Shown piece by piece: positions 30,370 through 41,689 of a DNA stretch of 64,000 bases (position 1 is its first letter; each line of letters opens with the position of its first letter). The notes beneath the pieces are model-generated. The model was not told where the DNA came from and did no database searches. It saw only the letters and a list, made by a program, of their open reading frames with translations. This stretch comes from Lepidostoma basale (lineage: Eukaryota > Arthropoda > Insecta > Trichoptera > Lepidostomatidae): contig JAHDVF020000577.1 in NCBI GenBank assembly GCA_022606425.2, positions 806,001-870,000 on the forward strand. The letters are read 5' to 3'. The position numbers and the translations under genes were made by a program.

Positions 30370-30515
30370 TACCCTCAACTAAATTTAGAATATGTGCATT
30401 GCACCAAATACAAATCGCCTTTGGACAAAACTCCTTAACTTTTTGTTCAACTCCATTTCGTATGCCGGACATCACGCTGGCTCCGTCATAACTTTCAGCA
30501 ACTATTTTTTTGTGC
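30370..30515 (-). pseudogene. hAT-like transposase fragment
   Basis: The minus strand encodes VAESYDGASVMSGIRNGV then EQKVKEFCPKAICIWCNAHI and LNLVE. This matches the conserved YDGASNMSG and H-LNLV blocks of hAT/ZMYM-type RNase H-like transposases. About 45 codons only, no terminal repeats seen. Confidence 0.75.
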
Positions 30516-31202
30516 AGTTATGATTATTATCTTTGCAAATATATATATTTTTACTTCTTTTATTTAGGGACCACTCAAACGCGCTTAGATTTGGGCGTTT
30601 TGATTCAAAATTTCTAACGCAAGCCAAGCTTTTGAACTAACTGATTTGATTTGAATGCTTGTACTTTCTTCAATTTTTTGAGACCTGTTTTCAGTAAATA
30701 CAATTATCATTTTTTCGGCAAGATTTTGATTCTTAAACATCTTTATATACATAAATTGACATTATTTATATAATCATACTAGAAATGCAATATAGCAAAC
30801 ATTCTGCGTTAAGAACGTGTAGAAAATATTTTTCATATTAAACTAAAGATAATCTAGTCACGCCCTCGAGCATCCATCTCGCCGGCATTATTTCCTCAAT
30901 AAAATTATAAAACAATATAAAAACATTCAGGCGTTATGTAATACGCAATGCTCTCCATTCTCAGAACACTTACACGTATTAACAAACATTCTTATGATAT
31001 TAAATTTTCCTTCTTCATCCCATTACGGTAGCGTCTCTTCCGTTTGGTTTACAATAACACTGCCATAATTTGGCAAATAATTTAAAGGAATTCCCAGTAG
31101 ACGTGATGTGTACTCGGACGTGTAAAAATGTACGAAATGTAAGGAGCGTGTGGAGAACGATCAATAGCGTAAAATATTCATGCAGCATTTTAGCGCCCAA
31201 AG
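30516..31202. other. No recognisable feature
   Basis: AT-rich single-copy sequence. The 61-residue minus frame at 31015 has no domain I recognise. Confidence 0.4.
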
Positions 31203-32100
31203 TTTCCCTCGGCGCACACTGGATCTATTTGGCAAAAACATGGACTTAGAGGTCTAACTAACTAACTAACTAACTAACTAACCATCACACCGTCTCCCCG
31301 GAGGGGTAGGCAGAAAGAATGGAACGCCACACTGTTCTGTCCTGACATACGTCTCTCGATTCCTCTACATTCATACATCTTGCCATGCACGCACGTCGAT
31401 TTCTCCGACTCCTCACGTGACCAACATTCAATATTTGATTGATTTGATCGTGCCACGTTTTCCTCGGCCTTCCTCTATTTCTAGCTCCGTTCACGCCGTT
31501 TACATATACCTTCTTTACCATTCTGTCTTCACTCATTCTTTCCATGTGTCCAAACCATCTTAATGACCCTTTCCTTATTTTGTTCATAACACTTTCATTC
31601 GCACCACATTCACTTCTTATACTTGCATTTGTCACTCTATCATATACAGATTTGCCACACATTCGTCTTAGAGATCTCATTTCTACTGCATTTATTCTAC
31701 TTTCATCCTTCTTTTGCCAGTTCGTACATAAGGGTCGGCATACATAAGGGTCGGCACAAGAACACCATTGTGCACTGCCATCTTGGCTTTTTTGGAAAAG
31801 TCAAACTCCGAATTTTGCCCTGATTTTTTTAAATAAGGTCTTTTGTGTGATTCCAAACCACTTTTACTTTTGAACTTTTCTTGATATAACTGCTAATTTC
31901 CAAGAAAAAAAATGTTATTTTTTTTTTTGTATGAAGCAATACTGATTTTTTTTCTTGGAAATTAGCAGTTATATCAAAAAAAGTTAAAATACAAATGTGG
32001 TTTGGAATCACACAAAGGACCTAATTTAAAAAATCTGGGCAAAATTCGGAGTTCGACCTCTAAGTCCATGTTTTTGCCAAATGGATCCAGTGTGCGGCGG
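31203..32100. mobile_element. MITE M2, foldback split by LINE-A
   Basis: The left arm (31205-31256 and 31801-31920) and the right arm (31940-32097) are reverse complements: gcgcacactggatc, ggcaaaaacatggacttaga, caaactccgaattttgccc, ttggaaattagcagttatat. No coding sequence of its own. Confidence 0.9.
31257..31800 (-). mobile_element. LINE-A inserted in MITE M2
   Basis: Open minus frame 31285-31680: MRSLRRMCGKSVYDRVTNAS, SLRWFGHMERMSEDRMVKKV, NRGRPRKTWHDQINQILNVG, RACMARCMNVEESRDVCQDR, SILSAYPSGETV, stop, then a seven-unit (GTTA)n tail (31257-31282). Upstream of the frame the NAVEMRSLRR and PTLMYG blocks continue with a small internal duplication of the cataagggtcggca stretch. Confidence 0.93.
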
Positions 32101-32477
32101 CTACCCCGCGTAATGCTATTCGGAAAATCGCCTGATAAATCATCTCAAAGGGCTATTTTTACATTTTTTTTGTCTTGAGATGGCTTTGTGCCGCATGCAT
32201 CTGTCTGTAAACGGAAACGTGATAGGAGCGGCGAGATTTGAAAACGTCGTAAATAAAATTTTGTACCTTCAAAATCTTATTTACCTGCTATCCAAAAATA
32301 GAAAGAAAATCTTACAACCTTCAATACCTTTATTCTACAGGTAAATTTTACTGGTTTTTTTTTAATAAAAGAAAATGCAAGCTTCTTTTATTTTTAGCAA
32401 CAAAAATTCAATCGTTATCTTGATAAAATATCTCTGTATTAACCATTTATGTTATGTTCATATTTGAGCGACTTACA
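32101..32477. other. No recognisable feature
   Basis: Single-copy AT-rich sequence. Confidence 0.4.
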
Positions 32478-32479
32478 TA

Positions 32480-32737
32480 TCGCACGCTTAATAGTAAACT
32501 GACAGATTATGGTTTAGGTCATAATTGAGTTAACATTAGACAGAGGCTTGTGTTAACGCTATCCATCTATTTTTCACAATGTTAACGCTATCCATTCGTA
32601 CGTACGATAATCGTTCGCAATGTTAACGCTATCCATTCGTACGTGTTTTTCGACTGTTTTTGTTAAAACACCGACTCATGTCAGATTGAGCAAAACTTGC
32701 TTTTTTGAGTTAAGTCAGTGTTCTATTAAGCGTGCGA
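32480..32737. mobile_element. MITE M3 with TA duplication
   Basis: 26-bp terminal inverted repeats TCGCACGCTTAATAG followed by near-identical bases, flanked by TA (32478-32479, 32738-32739), suggesting the Tc1/mariner superfamily. The interior has three tandem copies of gttaacgctatccat (32553-32640). Confidence 0.85.
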
Positions 32738-32861
32738 TATATGAAATCATGATTCTACTACCTGCACTGTACTAATTTGAATAATTTTTAATTAAATTGT
32801 ATTTTTACAACATTTTTTGCACTGGAATATGAATATATGGAAATTTGCAATGTAATGCACA

Positions 32862-33136
32862 CATTTGGAACGCATGGATAGTTAAAAAAATATATGTTAA
32901 CGGTGTGGTTGCATCACAGAGTCGTGGGAGACCGAGGAAAACTTGGCATGACTAAATTAGTCATATTTTAAAAATCGGCCATGTTAGAAGTCGTAAGAAT
33001 CGACGTGCGTGTATGACTCGCTGTATGAATGTGGAGGAAGCTAGAGACATGTATCGGGATCGAGTGGTGTAGCGGTCCATTGACTCTGCCTACCCCTTCG
33101 GGGAAGCGGCGTGATGATTGTTGTTGTTGTTGTTTT
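32862..33136 (+). mobile_element. LINE-A (GTT-tail subfamily) 3' end
   Basis: From the VKKIYVNGV block through RGRPRKTWHD, CMTRCMNVEEARDM and the terminus, then a (GTT)n tail at 33117-33136. One stop in the DQIN block. Confidence 0.87.
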
Positions 33137-33137
33137 T

Positions 33138-33204
33138 TTGCAGTTTTCACAAAATTGTTTCGGGACACAGAAGCCCTTCCTCAGCGATGAAATTTACATA
33201 ATTT
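33138..33204 (-). repeat. Hammerhead-like repeat fragment
   Basis: Minus strand: CTGAGGA, A, GGG and CCC around a 9-nt loop, GAA, then a hairpin ACAATTTTGT and G at the cleavage position, which is not permitted in hammerheads. Related to 8462-8700. Confidence 0.5.
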
Positions 33205-33503
33205 TATAAACAGCCCATATAGAAGCACTGTACTTAGATCAGATGCATGAAAGTACATTGCTTCCCTTTCATAAAAGCCACCCTTCTTTCAAGACCTGAA
33301 GATATAAAAATATATGAAAGACATAAATAAACCTAAGATTTTATTCATTTTACTTTTGTTTTAACGTTTCGTGTTATTTCCATCTACGTTCTATTAAACC
33401 TAATTTTATTAATTAATTTTATGTGGTAATATGTGACGTCAGAAAAAATAATTAAATAATGGAATTGGCGCAAAACATTACATTTTAATGATTTTCAAAC
33501 ACT
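33205..33503. other. AT-rich, no feature
   Basis: Nothing recognised. Confidence 0.4.
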
Positions 33504-33643
33504 CGTTAAATTAACGAATGCTTAAATAATTAATCACAGAAACTCTAGAATGTGTTTGCCTGGATACGTTTGATGTTCAAATAGCTATCGTTCATAATTT
33601 CCTATTAAAATCTTTATAAACTTAATAAATAAAACGACCATTA
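33504..33643 (+). repeat. Family Q repeat, copy 1
   Basis: 140 bp nearly identical to 35709-35850 (only a handful of substitutions). Starts gttaaattaacgaa and ends gaccattaaa. It contains gatgttcaaatagc, a weak box B-like string. No terminal inverted repeats. Confidence 0.8.
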
Positions 33644-34254
33644 AATTGGTTAGCTTTTAACAAAGCGAGCGTGACTTTCACTTTTCCTTTAAAAATATAA
33701 TGATTACGGCCAAGAATACGAGTATCCGAACTGTTCATTATAAGTAAAATTCATAATAGGTTTTTTATGACAATTGTGATTGATGTCTTTCATGACTTTT
33801 GTGGCGCAATTTTAATGAATTAAAATACGCCCGACTTACTTCCACCATATTATGTCGACCACACAGAGGATTTTTTTAAAGATAATTTGTAAGCCGTTCA
33901 TTTCCATTGGAAATCGTGAGGAAAATGTTCAATTTCTATTTCACGTGATATGCAACCCAACGCCGAATATGAAAAAAAGGAACATCAAATTATTTCGTAA
34001 ATATAAAGGCAGTCACAATACCAGAGTGGGATTGAATACTCACTCACTAATAATTTATCATAATCTAGTTTATCTTAATAAAGAATTAAAACAATATAAA
34101 ATGAGTTTGACAAACACTCTCAGAGAACAGTTGTTTTTTTTGTTTTTCGAAAATACTAATACCAAGGATATTATCAATGGAATGTGAATTTATTATACAA
34201 TTTTATATGAGCAGAAAATAACTAATTATTTTGAAGTAGGAATCAGATCGTGCT
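33644..34254. other. Single-copy AT-rich region
   Basis: A 111-residue plus frame (33852-34187) has low-complexity composition and no recognisable domain; I do not call it a gene. Confidence 0.35.
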
Positions 34255-34325
34255 TAGTCTTGAACCCAAATACCCCGGATCAGGATCGAAGCGTTCTGTC
34301 CTCTAAACCACCACCCGGTTTTACG
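34255..34325 (-). repeat. tRNA-like (SINE head) remnant
   Basis: The reverse complement holds ggtggtttagaggacagaac and gggttcaagact, weak box A and box B analogues. A similar plus-strand stretch lies at 60585-60645. It does not fold as an intact tRNA by eye. Confidence 0.4.
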
Positions 34326-34344
34326 TGCCAATCTGTAATCATAC

Positions 34345-34405
34345 ATCTTCTCCTTCTTTTGTTTTATTAAGGACTGCGTCCTGTTATTTCTCGGAGCCTA
34401 AACGG
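34345..34405 (-). mobile_element. LINE-E last codons and tail
   Basis: The reverse complement encodes RLREITGRSP, then a stop and a short (GA-rich) tail, as at 12600-12650. Confidence 0.6.
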
Positions 34406-34984
34406 TTGCAGTTTATATACACTAGTAAATGGAGCAGAATATGGTAATTAACGAAAATTGATGTGACTTTATATATTTTTAACAAAGCATTATTTGGGTA
34501 TGTCCAGAAATATTGGAAAGTGTTTCTTGGAACTTGTTAAGAAATTTTATGACAATGATTACATAGTAAGGGGATAGTAAATGATATTATATAAATAAAA
34601 ACATAAGGTATTTGAGGTAGGACGAAATAAAGTGTATATAAGAAAATCTTCTTCTTACAAATTGTTTACAAATGATTTTACATATTTCAATGTGACTAAT
34701 GATTCTAAGTATTATAGATAAAATAAAATCACCATCCAGTGTGCGTAGAATCAATCGATGTATTCTTCTCCTCTGCATCTGAAATTTGAAATAAATACAG
34801 TGCAGAATCAAGAGTTCTTTGAATCTAATTATATATCGTAACTACATTAAGGAATGGGGATGAATATATGTTTTTCATTGATTAAAGTTAAATTAAGGTT
34901 AATTTATTATGCTTATTAATTTTTAATTGGTCCAGTACGTTATTTGGATCTAGGGTATGTTTACTGTTTAAAAGATGGTTGGCG
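34406..34984. other. AT-rich, no feature
   Basis: Nothing recognised. Confidence 0.4.
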
Positions 34985-35060
34985 CATTTAGCCTTAGAAG
35001 GGCGAAACATGTCATTCCCATCAAATATAATAAAACTTCTAGAAAACTTAGTTTTAATTA
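34985..35060. repeat. Family F half
   Basis: gccttagaagggcgaaacat, gtcattcccat and aaacttctagaaaac, then decay. Only one arm. Confidence 0.65.
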
Positions 35061-35585
35061 TTGAAAATGATACTTTATATTTTGAATGTGTAATGCAGCT
35101 TTAACAAACTACATATACCTATTCCAGCCCTGCCTTCAGAGAATGTCAATCCCAGCTGGAGACTAGGAAAGGTTGACAATATGGCGGCTGACGAGATGGG
35201 CCGAGCCATGGGAGAGCAAGAAAACGACAATATCCGAGTACCAGCTTATCCAATGCACCGCCTGCCAACCGTGGCTATCTCCCCGACCTTCGGTTGTGTC
35301 ATCCTCTCAGATAGCTCTCAATTGATTTATTATATAACGATCTAACACGCGTTAAGCCTAAGAGATAACGATTATTAGATTGCCTCAAGTAATTTAGTAC
35401 ATTACTTCAAAACAGAAGGCCTAACCACCATTTGTCATAATACATTAATTTATGGAACAGTAAGTGGAATTCATTGTACTTTCATTGCAATGAAGAGTCT
35501 AGGGACGCGTGAGAAGACAATTTTAATTACTGTACGTTCCGCAGGTGCATACTGTTAATTCAAAAGATAAAAAAAATAAAGAATG
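35061..35585. other. Single-copy GC-richer segment
   Basis: 35120-35310 is GC-rich and unique here. It includes atggcggctgacgagatggg but no sustained frame. Confidence 0.3.
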
Positions 35586-36240
35586 TAATACGGATAACAA
35601 CAACAACAACAAACCATCACGCAATTTCCCCGTAGGGGTAGGCAGAGAGAATGGACCACCACACTACTCTATCCTGACACACCTCTCTAGCTTACTCCAC
35701 ATTCATACGTTAAATTAACGAATTCTTAAATAATTAATCACAAAAACTCCAGAATGTGTTTGCCCGGATACGTTTGATGTTCAAATAGCTATCGTTCATA
35801 ATTTCCTATTAAAATCTTTATAAACTTAATAAATAAAACGACCATTAAACGCGAGTCATACACGCACGTTGATTCTTCCGACTTCTAACATGACCAACCT
35901 TTAAAATTTGATTAATTTGGTCATACCATGTTTTTCTCGGTCTGCCTCGACTCTGTACTCCATTTATATCATGAACGTATAATTTCTTAACCATTCTTTC
36001 TCCATCCATGCACTCCATATGTCCGAACCAACGCAGCGATCCTTTGATAATTTTGTTCATAATACCGTCTTCCGCTCTAAATTTCCTTTCTAACATTATA
36101 TTAGCATTTGAGATTCTATCGTATATTGTTCTACCACACATACGTCTTAGGGACCTCATCTCTACCGCATTTATTCTGCTCTCATCCTTCTTCTGCCAGT
36201 TCCATGCTTCGGTTCCATACATACGGATGAATGCGTCCTA
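35586..36240 (-). mobile_element. LINE-A (GTT tail) interrupted by repeat Q
   Basis: (GTT)n tail at 35598-35612, terminus, then the NVEEA block, interrupted at 35709-35850 by repeat Q, then frame 35845-36222: MYGTEAWNWQKKDESRINAV, RRMCGRTIYDRISNANI, SLRWFGHMECMDGERMVKKL, RGRPRKTWYDQINQILKVGH. Truncated upstream of YGTEAW. Confidence 0.9.
35709..35850 (+). repeat. Family Q repeat, copy 2, nested in LINE-A
   Basis: Splits the LINE-A coding block between cattcatac and cgagtcatac. See 33504-33643. Confidence 0.85.
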
Positions 36241-36251
36241 AATAAAATTAA

Positions 36252-36520
36252 TATTGGGTCACTAAGATGGTTTGGTCATATGGAACAAACGGATGACGGA
36301 AGAATGGTTTTAAACATATATAGAATAGGGTGAATGCAAAAAGAAGGCCTAGAAAAACATGGCATGACTAAATCCATCAATAACTGAATGGCGGCGATGT
36401 TCTAAGTAAAAAAAAACGACGAGCATGGAGGCGCAAGAATTGTATCAGGATAGAACAGTTAGGCGGTCCATCCTCTCTGCCTACCCCTTCGGGAAAATGG
36501 AGTGATGGTTAGTTAGTTAG
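36252..36520 (+). mobile_element. LINE-A 3' end, old
   Basis: SLRWFGHMEQ-type block, a frameshifted RPRKTWHD block, the C-terminal block with a deletion, then terminus and (GTTA)n tail. It faces the next copy tail to tail. Confidence 0.8.
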
Positions 36521-36538
36521 ATCGTTAAAAAAAGAAAA

Positions 36539-36960
36539 CTAACCAACTAACTAACTAACCATCACGCCGTCTCTCCGAAGGGGTAGGCAGAAAGAATGGA
36601 CTGCCACACTTTTCTTTCCTGACATATTTCTCTCGCTTCCTCAACATTCATACATCGTGTCATGCACGCGCGTCGATTTCTCTGACTCCTCACATGGCCG
36701 ACATTCAATATTTGATTCATTTGATCGTGCCACGTTTTCCTCGGTCTTCCTCTCTTTCTGGTTCCATTTACATCGTTAACATATAATTTTTTTACCATAC
36801 TTTCTTCATTCATTCTTTCCATATGTCCAAACCATCTTAATGATCCTTTCATTATTTTGTTCATGACACCATCATTCGCACCGCATTCTCTTCTTATATT
36901 TTCATTCGACACTCTATCATACACAGAGTATCGACACATTCGTCTAAGAGATCTCATTTC
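36539..36960 (-). mobile_element. LINE-A 3' part with 12-bp target duplication
   Basis: Fully open minus frame 36562-36957: MRSLRRMCRYSVYDRVSNEN, SLRWFGHMERMNEESMVKKL, KRGRPRKTWHDQMNQILNVG, ACMTRCMNVEEAREICQERK, SILSAYPFGETA, stop and a (GTTA)n tail. Flanked by aaaaaaagaaaa on both sides (36527-36538 and 36961-36972). Together with the intact frame this indicates a young copy. Confidence 0.94.
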
Positions 36961-36972
36961 AAAAAAAGAAAA

Positions 36973-37311
36973 AAAAATGTACTTTAGTATTAATTGAAAA
37001 ATAATATACTTTATACTTAATCAAGATGTAAGTCGATATAAATAACTAATGGATTTAATACAGGTTTTAAAGGATATTACAACGATTCTTAATTAATATA
37101 GCTTCTAAGCTGTGGATCAGAGGTTCCCAACCTTTTCTGAAACTCCGCCCCCTTTACAAGAAAAACAGTAAGGACTAAAAGGAGGTAAATTAGTTTATGA
37201 TTTACAAGTTAGTTGACACATCAAACTCAAAAAAATCTCTGAGTGTTACAATTTTACAGAAGCTTAACCATACGCGACTTCGCGTATATTTATTCAGACA
37301 AAACAATTAAA
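36973..37311. other. AT-rich; hAT-like end at 37111-37165
   Basis: cagaggttcccaacctttt followed by aaactccgccccc resembles the terminal sequence of hAT elements. No partner end was found nearby. The rest is unique. Confidence 0.4.
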
Positions 37312-37990
37312 TTGTATGTACGAGTATACAAATACTTGTAGACGAACAACTGGATTTCACCCATTGCGGGTTATCAATTCAAGAATCAATTGTATCTCAA
37401 TAGAGACGAAGATGCAAATTGGAAACAGAATATGGTTGATCAAGGTGTTTACAGGACTTATGACCTGTCATTGGTTGGTCCAATTTGCATCTTCGTCTCT
37501 ATTGAGATACAATTGATTCTTGAATTGATAGCCCGCAATGGGTGAAATCCAGTTGTTCGTCTACAAGTATTTGTATACATTCAAAATGTTGTAAAAAACA
37601 AAAACTGGTCAAAATTATAGCATATAGATTGGAGTGACATCTCCAGGCGGTTTCTAGCAATGCGGTAAATGGCGGTAGCCTTTCACATTGCGTTAAAAAG
37701 ATCTTCTGCTTAATGCTTAAAATACAATCTTCATAGATATAGTGTGTAGATTGAATATACTACCATGTAAAGGGTGGTGTTGGAGATTAACATATATACA
37801 ACTTCCAAAAATTTGTCAGACATGGTGGTCATAAGAAAAAATAAGGTGGAATGGGGAATGTTGTATTACATAAAGCGTGCGCTTAACCCAACCAATGACA
37901 GGTCATAAGTCCTGTAAACACCTTGATCAACCATATTCTGTTTCCAATTTGCATATTCGTCTCTATTGAGATACAATTGATTCTTGAATT
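37312..37990. repeat. Family R repeat, hairpin plus direct-repeat arrangement
   Basis: Arms 37324-37422 and 37479-37578 are about 99-bp inverted repeats with about one mismatch around a 56-nt centre. Reading on in minus orientation the unit runs to 37990, and its first 47 bp (37479-37525) recur as a direct repeat at 37944-37990, so one 465-bp unit is bounded by direct repeats. No coding potential. Confidence 0.9.
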
Positions 37991-38277
37991 AAATTGTAGT
38001 TAAAATCTGTTTTATAAATTAGATATCATTTAAAAAATCAATCATGAATGTATTATATTAACGTAATTTTCAAATCTTAATATTTTAAACTGAAACATTT
38101 ACCTAAAAGTTGAGTGTCACAAATGTATATCTCAGTTCTCAATCCCATTAACGATAATGTATTGATTTTTGACACATTTTTCACGGAGCACTGGACCACG
38201 ATTATATTGAGGAATTACTGAATAGTAGGGATGCCTACTTTTTGGATAACGATTATGATGAAGAGCATTTCTATAAT
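37991..38277. other. AT-rich, no feature
   Basis: Nothing recognised. Confidence 0.4.
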
Positions 38278-38286
38278 TTATCATGT

Positions 38287-39187
38287 AGCATGTAGCATGT
38301 ATGAAAGAGCTGAAAGGGTTGGAAGCAGGTGCAAAAATGAACGGTGTGTCAGTAAGCTGTTTGTTGTATGCGGACGATGCTGTGCTACTTGCAGACAACG
38401 AACATGAACTACAAACCCTGGTGTCTAGTATGTATGAGGTATGCAAGCGATACGATTTGATGATGAATGTGAATAAGTCCAAGGTTATGGTTTTCGAAAA
38501 AGAAGGAAACATGACAGTCCGCAACATTAGTGTAAACAGTGAAAATCTGGAACAAGTGGATGAATTTGTTTATTTAGAAAGTATTTTTTTAAAGGATGGG
38601 AGAGTGGAGAAGGATATTGAAAGAAGGGTTGGGGCAGACAACAGAGTAAATGGTGCACTTAAATGTCATCGCAAACAAAAGCCTATCCAAAAAAGCTAAG
38701 ATGGCAGTGCATAATGGTGTTCTTGTGCCGACCCTTATGTATGGAAGTGAATCATGGAACTGGCAATAGAAGGATGAAAGTAGAAAGTAAATATGTATAT
38801 GATAGAGTGTCAAATGTAAGTATAAGAAGTGAATGCGGTGCGAATGAAAGTGTTATGAACAAAATTATGAAAGGGTTGTTAAGATGGTTTGGACACATGG
38901 AAAGAATGAGTGAAGACAGAATGGTGAAGAAGGTATATGTAAACGACGTGAACGGAGCTAGAAATAGAGGAAGGCCGAGGAAAACGCGGCACGATCAAAT
39001 CAATCAAATATTAAATGTCGGTCACGTGAGGAGTCGGAGAAATCGACGTGCGTGCATGACAAGATGTATGAATGTAGAGGAAGCGTGGGAAGTATGTCAG
39101 GACAGAACAGTGTTCCATGTGAACAGTTCCATCCTTTCTGCCTACCCCTCCGGGGGGATGCGGCGTGATGGCTAGTCGGTTAGTTAG
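38287..39187 (+). mobile_element. LINE-A, longest plus-strand copy
   Basis: Starts within the palm domain: frame 38301-38699 has VSCLLYADDAVLLADNEHEL (motif C, YADD), MMNVNKSKVMVFEKE and EQVDEFVYLESIF, RRVGADNRVNGALK. After a frameshift: MAVHNGVLVPTLMYGSESWN, a stop in WQKK, a small deletion joining to YDRVSNVSIRSECG, then LLRWFGHMERMSEDRM, RGRPRKTRHDQINQILNVGH and the terminus with (GTTA)n. Direct repeats ttatcatgt flank it (38278-38286 and 39188-39196). Confidence 0.92.
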
Positions 39188-39196
39188 TTATCATGT

Positions 39197-40359
39197 TGCA
39201 TTCAGATTATTCACATTTGCAAATAAGGACACATTTTTAATAGTATTGAAAAAGTTTACATCTTACAAATATTATTTCCAGGATATTATATTGAATCTGC
39301 AAATTAAGATACGCATGACATTAAGCGGTTTATTTTTCTACTCTGTTTTATTTTCTAAACACGACTTATTCGTTTGTGTGTAGTTGCAACATTATTACGT
39401 TACATACACATGGGTATTATAATCGTGAGTTCGAAATGTAGCCATTAGATAATGTAGGGATATTCCCTTTGTGGACCAACCGCTGTTTTAGTGCCCAATT
39501 GCCGTTTTTATTAATTACTCAAGAAACTTTTAGAAGTTACAACTCTATAGTGATATACGTACAAGCAATTCAATCTACAGCTATCATAGAAAAGAAACTA
39601 AACGTTGTTTACAATGGATGAAAGAATAAGTGGAAAAAATTGCATAATTCTTTTTATTCATTTTTCATAAGAAGCACCCACTAGACATTTAAAATAAAAT
39701 AATAAAACACCTATAGATATTAATAATTAAGGAAATTAAGATGATTTGTAATATCGATATATTATATTGTATATTGTGATATTTGAACGGATCATTAAGA
39801 TTGTTTGGACATATGGAAAGAATGAAAAATACACAAAGAAGTACTTAAATACGGCCAATACATGTTACCACAAATATAAATGAGTGAACAGAGTTAACAT
39901 TATAGACTTATGAAACGAGATTTAGCTAAACTAAAATCAAAATAAAACTTACTATGTTACTAGTATAAAAATTAACAAAAAGATAATAATAATAATTGAA
40001 ATAAAGGAACATTATACACACACTATATACTCGTACACCGAAAAGTTGCTGGAACTCTTTTTTTTTAAATCATAAGCGTTTAGGTGAAAAACATCGATTG
40101 CATTAATTTTTTTGTTGCAAGTGTCGCATATCCGGTATATTGCCGCGGTCTGAGCGGTGCGATAAGCAGGTAGGTGGAATACTTGGCTCGCGGTGTGTCT
40201 TGTACGAAACATGGGGGTATTAATGGTCAATTTGCTAAGAAGTTCGGAGTTATCAATTCTAAAATTGTAACTATCAAAGCATTTGTATGGTGGTTCTTCA
40301 AAGGTTGTGAACGTTTTCTGATAGTTTATCTTATTTTGCTCTAATTGAAGAAGATTGAA
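39197..40359. other. Mostly single-copy; tiny LINE-A piece at 39786-39845
   Basis: 39786-39845 matches the SLRWFGHMERM coding block. Other small frames (39165-39383, 40012-40230) have no recognisable domain. Confidence 0.45.
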
Positions 40360-40430
40360 TTCTCCAAGAAGTTTTATTATATTTTATGAGAATGGCATGT
40401 TTCGCCTTACTAAGGCATTATCAAATTACT
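40360..40430. repeat. Family F half
   Basis: ctccaagaagttttattata, atgagaatggcatgtttcgc and a TTGATAA-type box on the minus strand. Second arm absent. Confidence 0.65.
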
Positions 40431-41689
40431 TTCGATTGTTATTAATTTAAGCAATATCATATGAATGATTCATTTTTCTGATTTCAAATTCTAATTTTGA
40501 ATTATGGTATTACATACTCGTAATACAATTAGTGTTTACACTGGACCGTAACAAGTGAATTTTTAGCAAAGTAAGGGAAGGTTAACGAAACAGGTATACG
40601 CAGTCATTACACTGGCCCATCTAATTTCACTTGCATGAACGAAATAATTTATTGTTGTAAGTAGACTTATACACAAAGATCCCACGTTATTTATGCATTA
40701 CGGGTTTATGACATGATTAAAAAATTAAAACAGTGAGGTGCAATTAAACACTTGTTAAACATAAAAATATACCCAAAACGCTTACACACAACGTAACATA
40801 ATATGAATGTACTTTTTTTTTTACTTATACTTTTCGTCAGAACGAAGAAAGCGTAAAATTTTATCGCGCCAATAAATAGTAAAAAAGTTCCCCAAGATAA
40901 AATCGCCGGCTCCGCGGGTCCATGCTTAATTAAAATATACACCATGTTTATTATTACTGACCCCCAGTGTACAAGATGCTCGATAGGCGAGAGATGCACG
41001 GGCGGAACGGAGTGTCTTGGACCCCCGCGCGACTATCGTATGTTATCGCAAGACCACAAATGTCCGAAATGCGTACATACTCGTACATATCGCACCTTTG
41101 GTAAAATACGGGCATAATTCTTCAAAATTCTCAAAATTAATTAAGTATGCCAATGTATTTTAAAAACATCCCTTTATCTGGAGGAACAAAGTTGCTCATT
41201 ATGTCCAGTCTCATATTGCCAGAGGGCGATAGTGTACTCGTATGATCAATATAGCCAGAAAAACACGATATTATTCATAAAAAATCTTAAAATGTCTCTA
41301 ATAAAAAATTACAAAACGTGCAATTGTGCCCTAGGTACGATATATGTAAAAAACCAACCGAACAATTCAGTTGGATTGAGCGACCTCTCAAATACCTCAA
41401 TGCCTCAAGACCAAAGTCTTTAACCAGTGCGTCTTGTCATAGGACATAGAAAATTCCCACCGCTTACCCGAAGCTGTTATAGGCGAACGACGCCTTTTCG
41501 GCGAAGTCAAGAGCCCTGGCCACATTTAATCTAGTAATATTTTCGTCTTTGTTCCACCGTACATGCAACTTTGTTACATAATATTATTGTTATATAACTA
41601 GATTTAACGTTGTTATATATTATTATTAGTGTCATTAATCAAATCAGATCAGTTTATTTAATCAATAGACATCTATTGATAACAGGTAA
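40431..41689. other. Single-copy region
   Basis: 40870-41080 is GC-richer. A 97-residue minus frame (40706-40999) is hydrophobic but unrecognised. No repeats found. Confidence 0.3.

Noticed and set aside
33852..34187. A 111-residue open frame as a host gene
   Set aside because: AT-rich composition, no recognisable domain, no splice or repeat context supporting coding.
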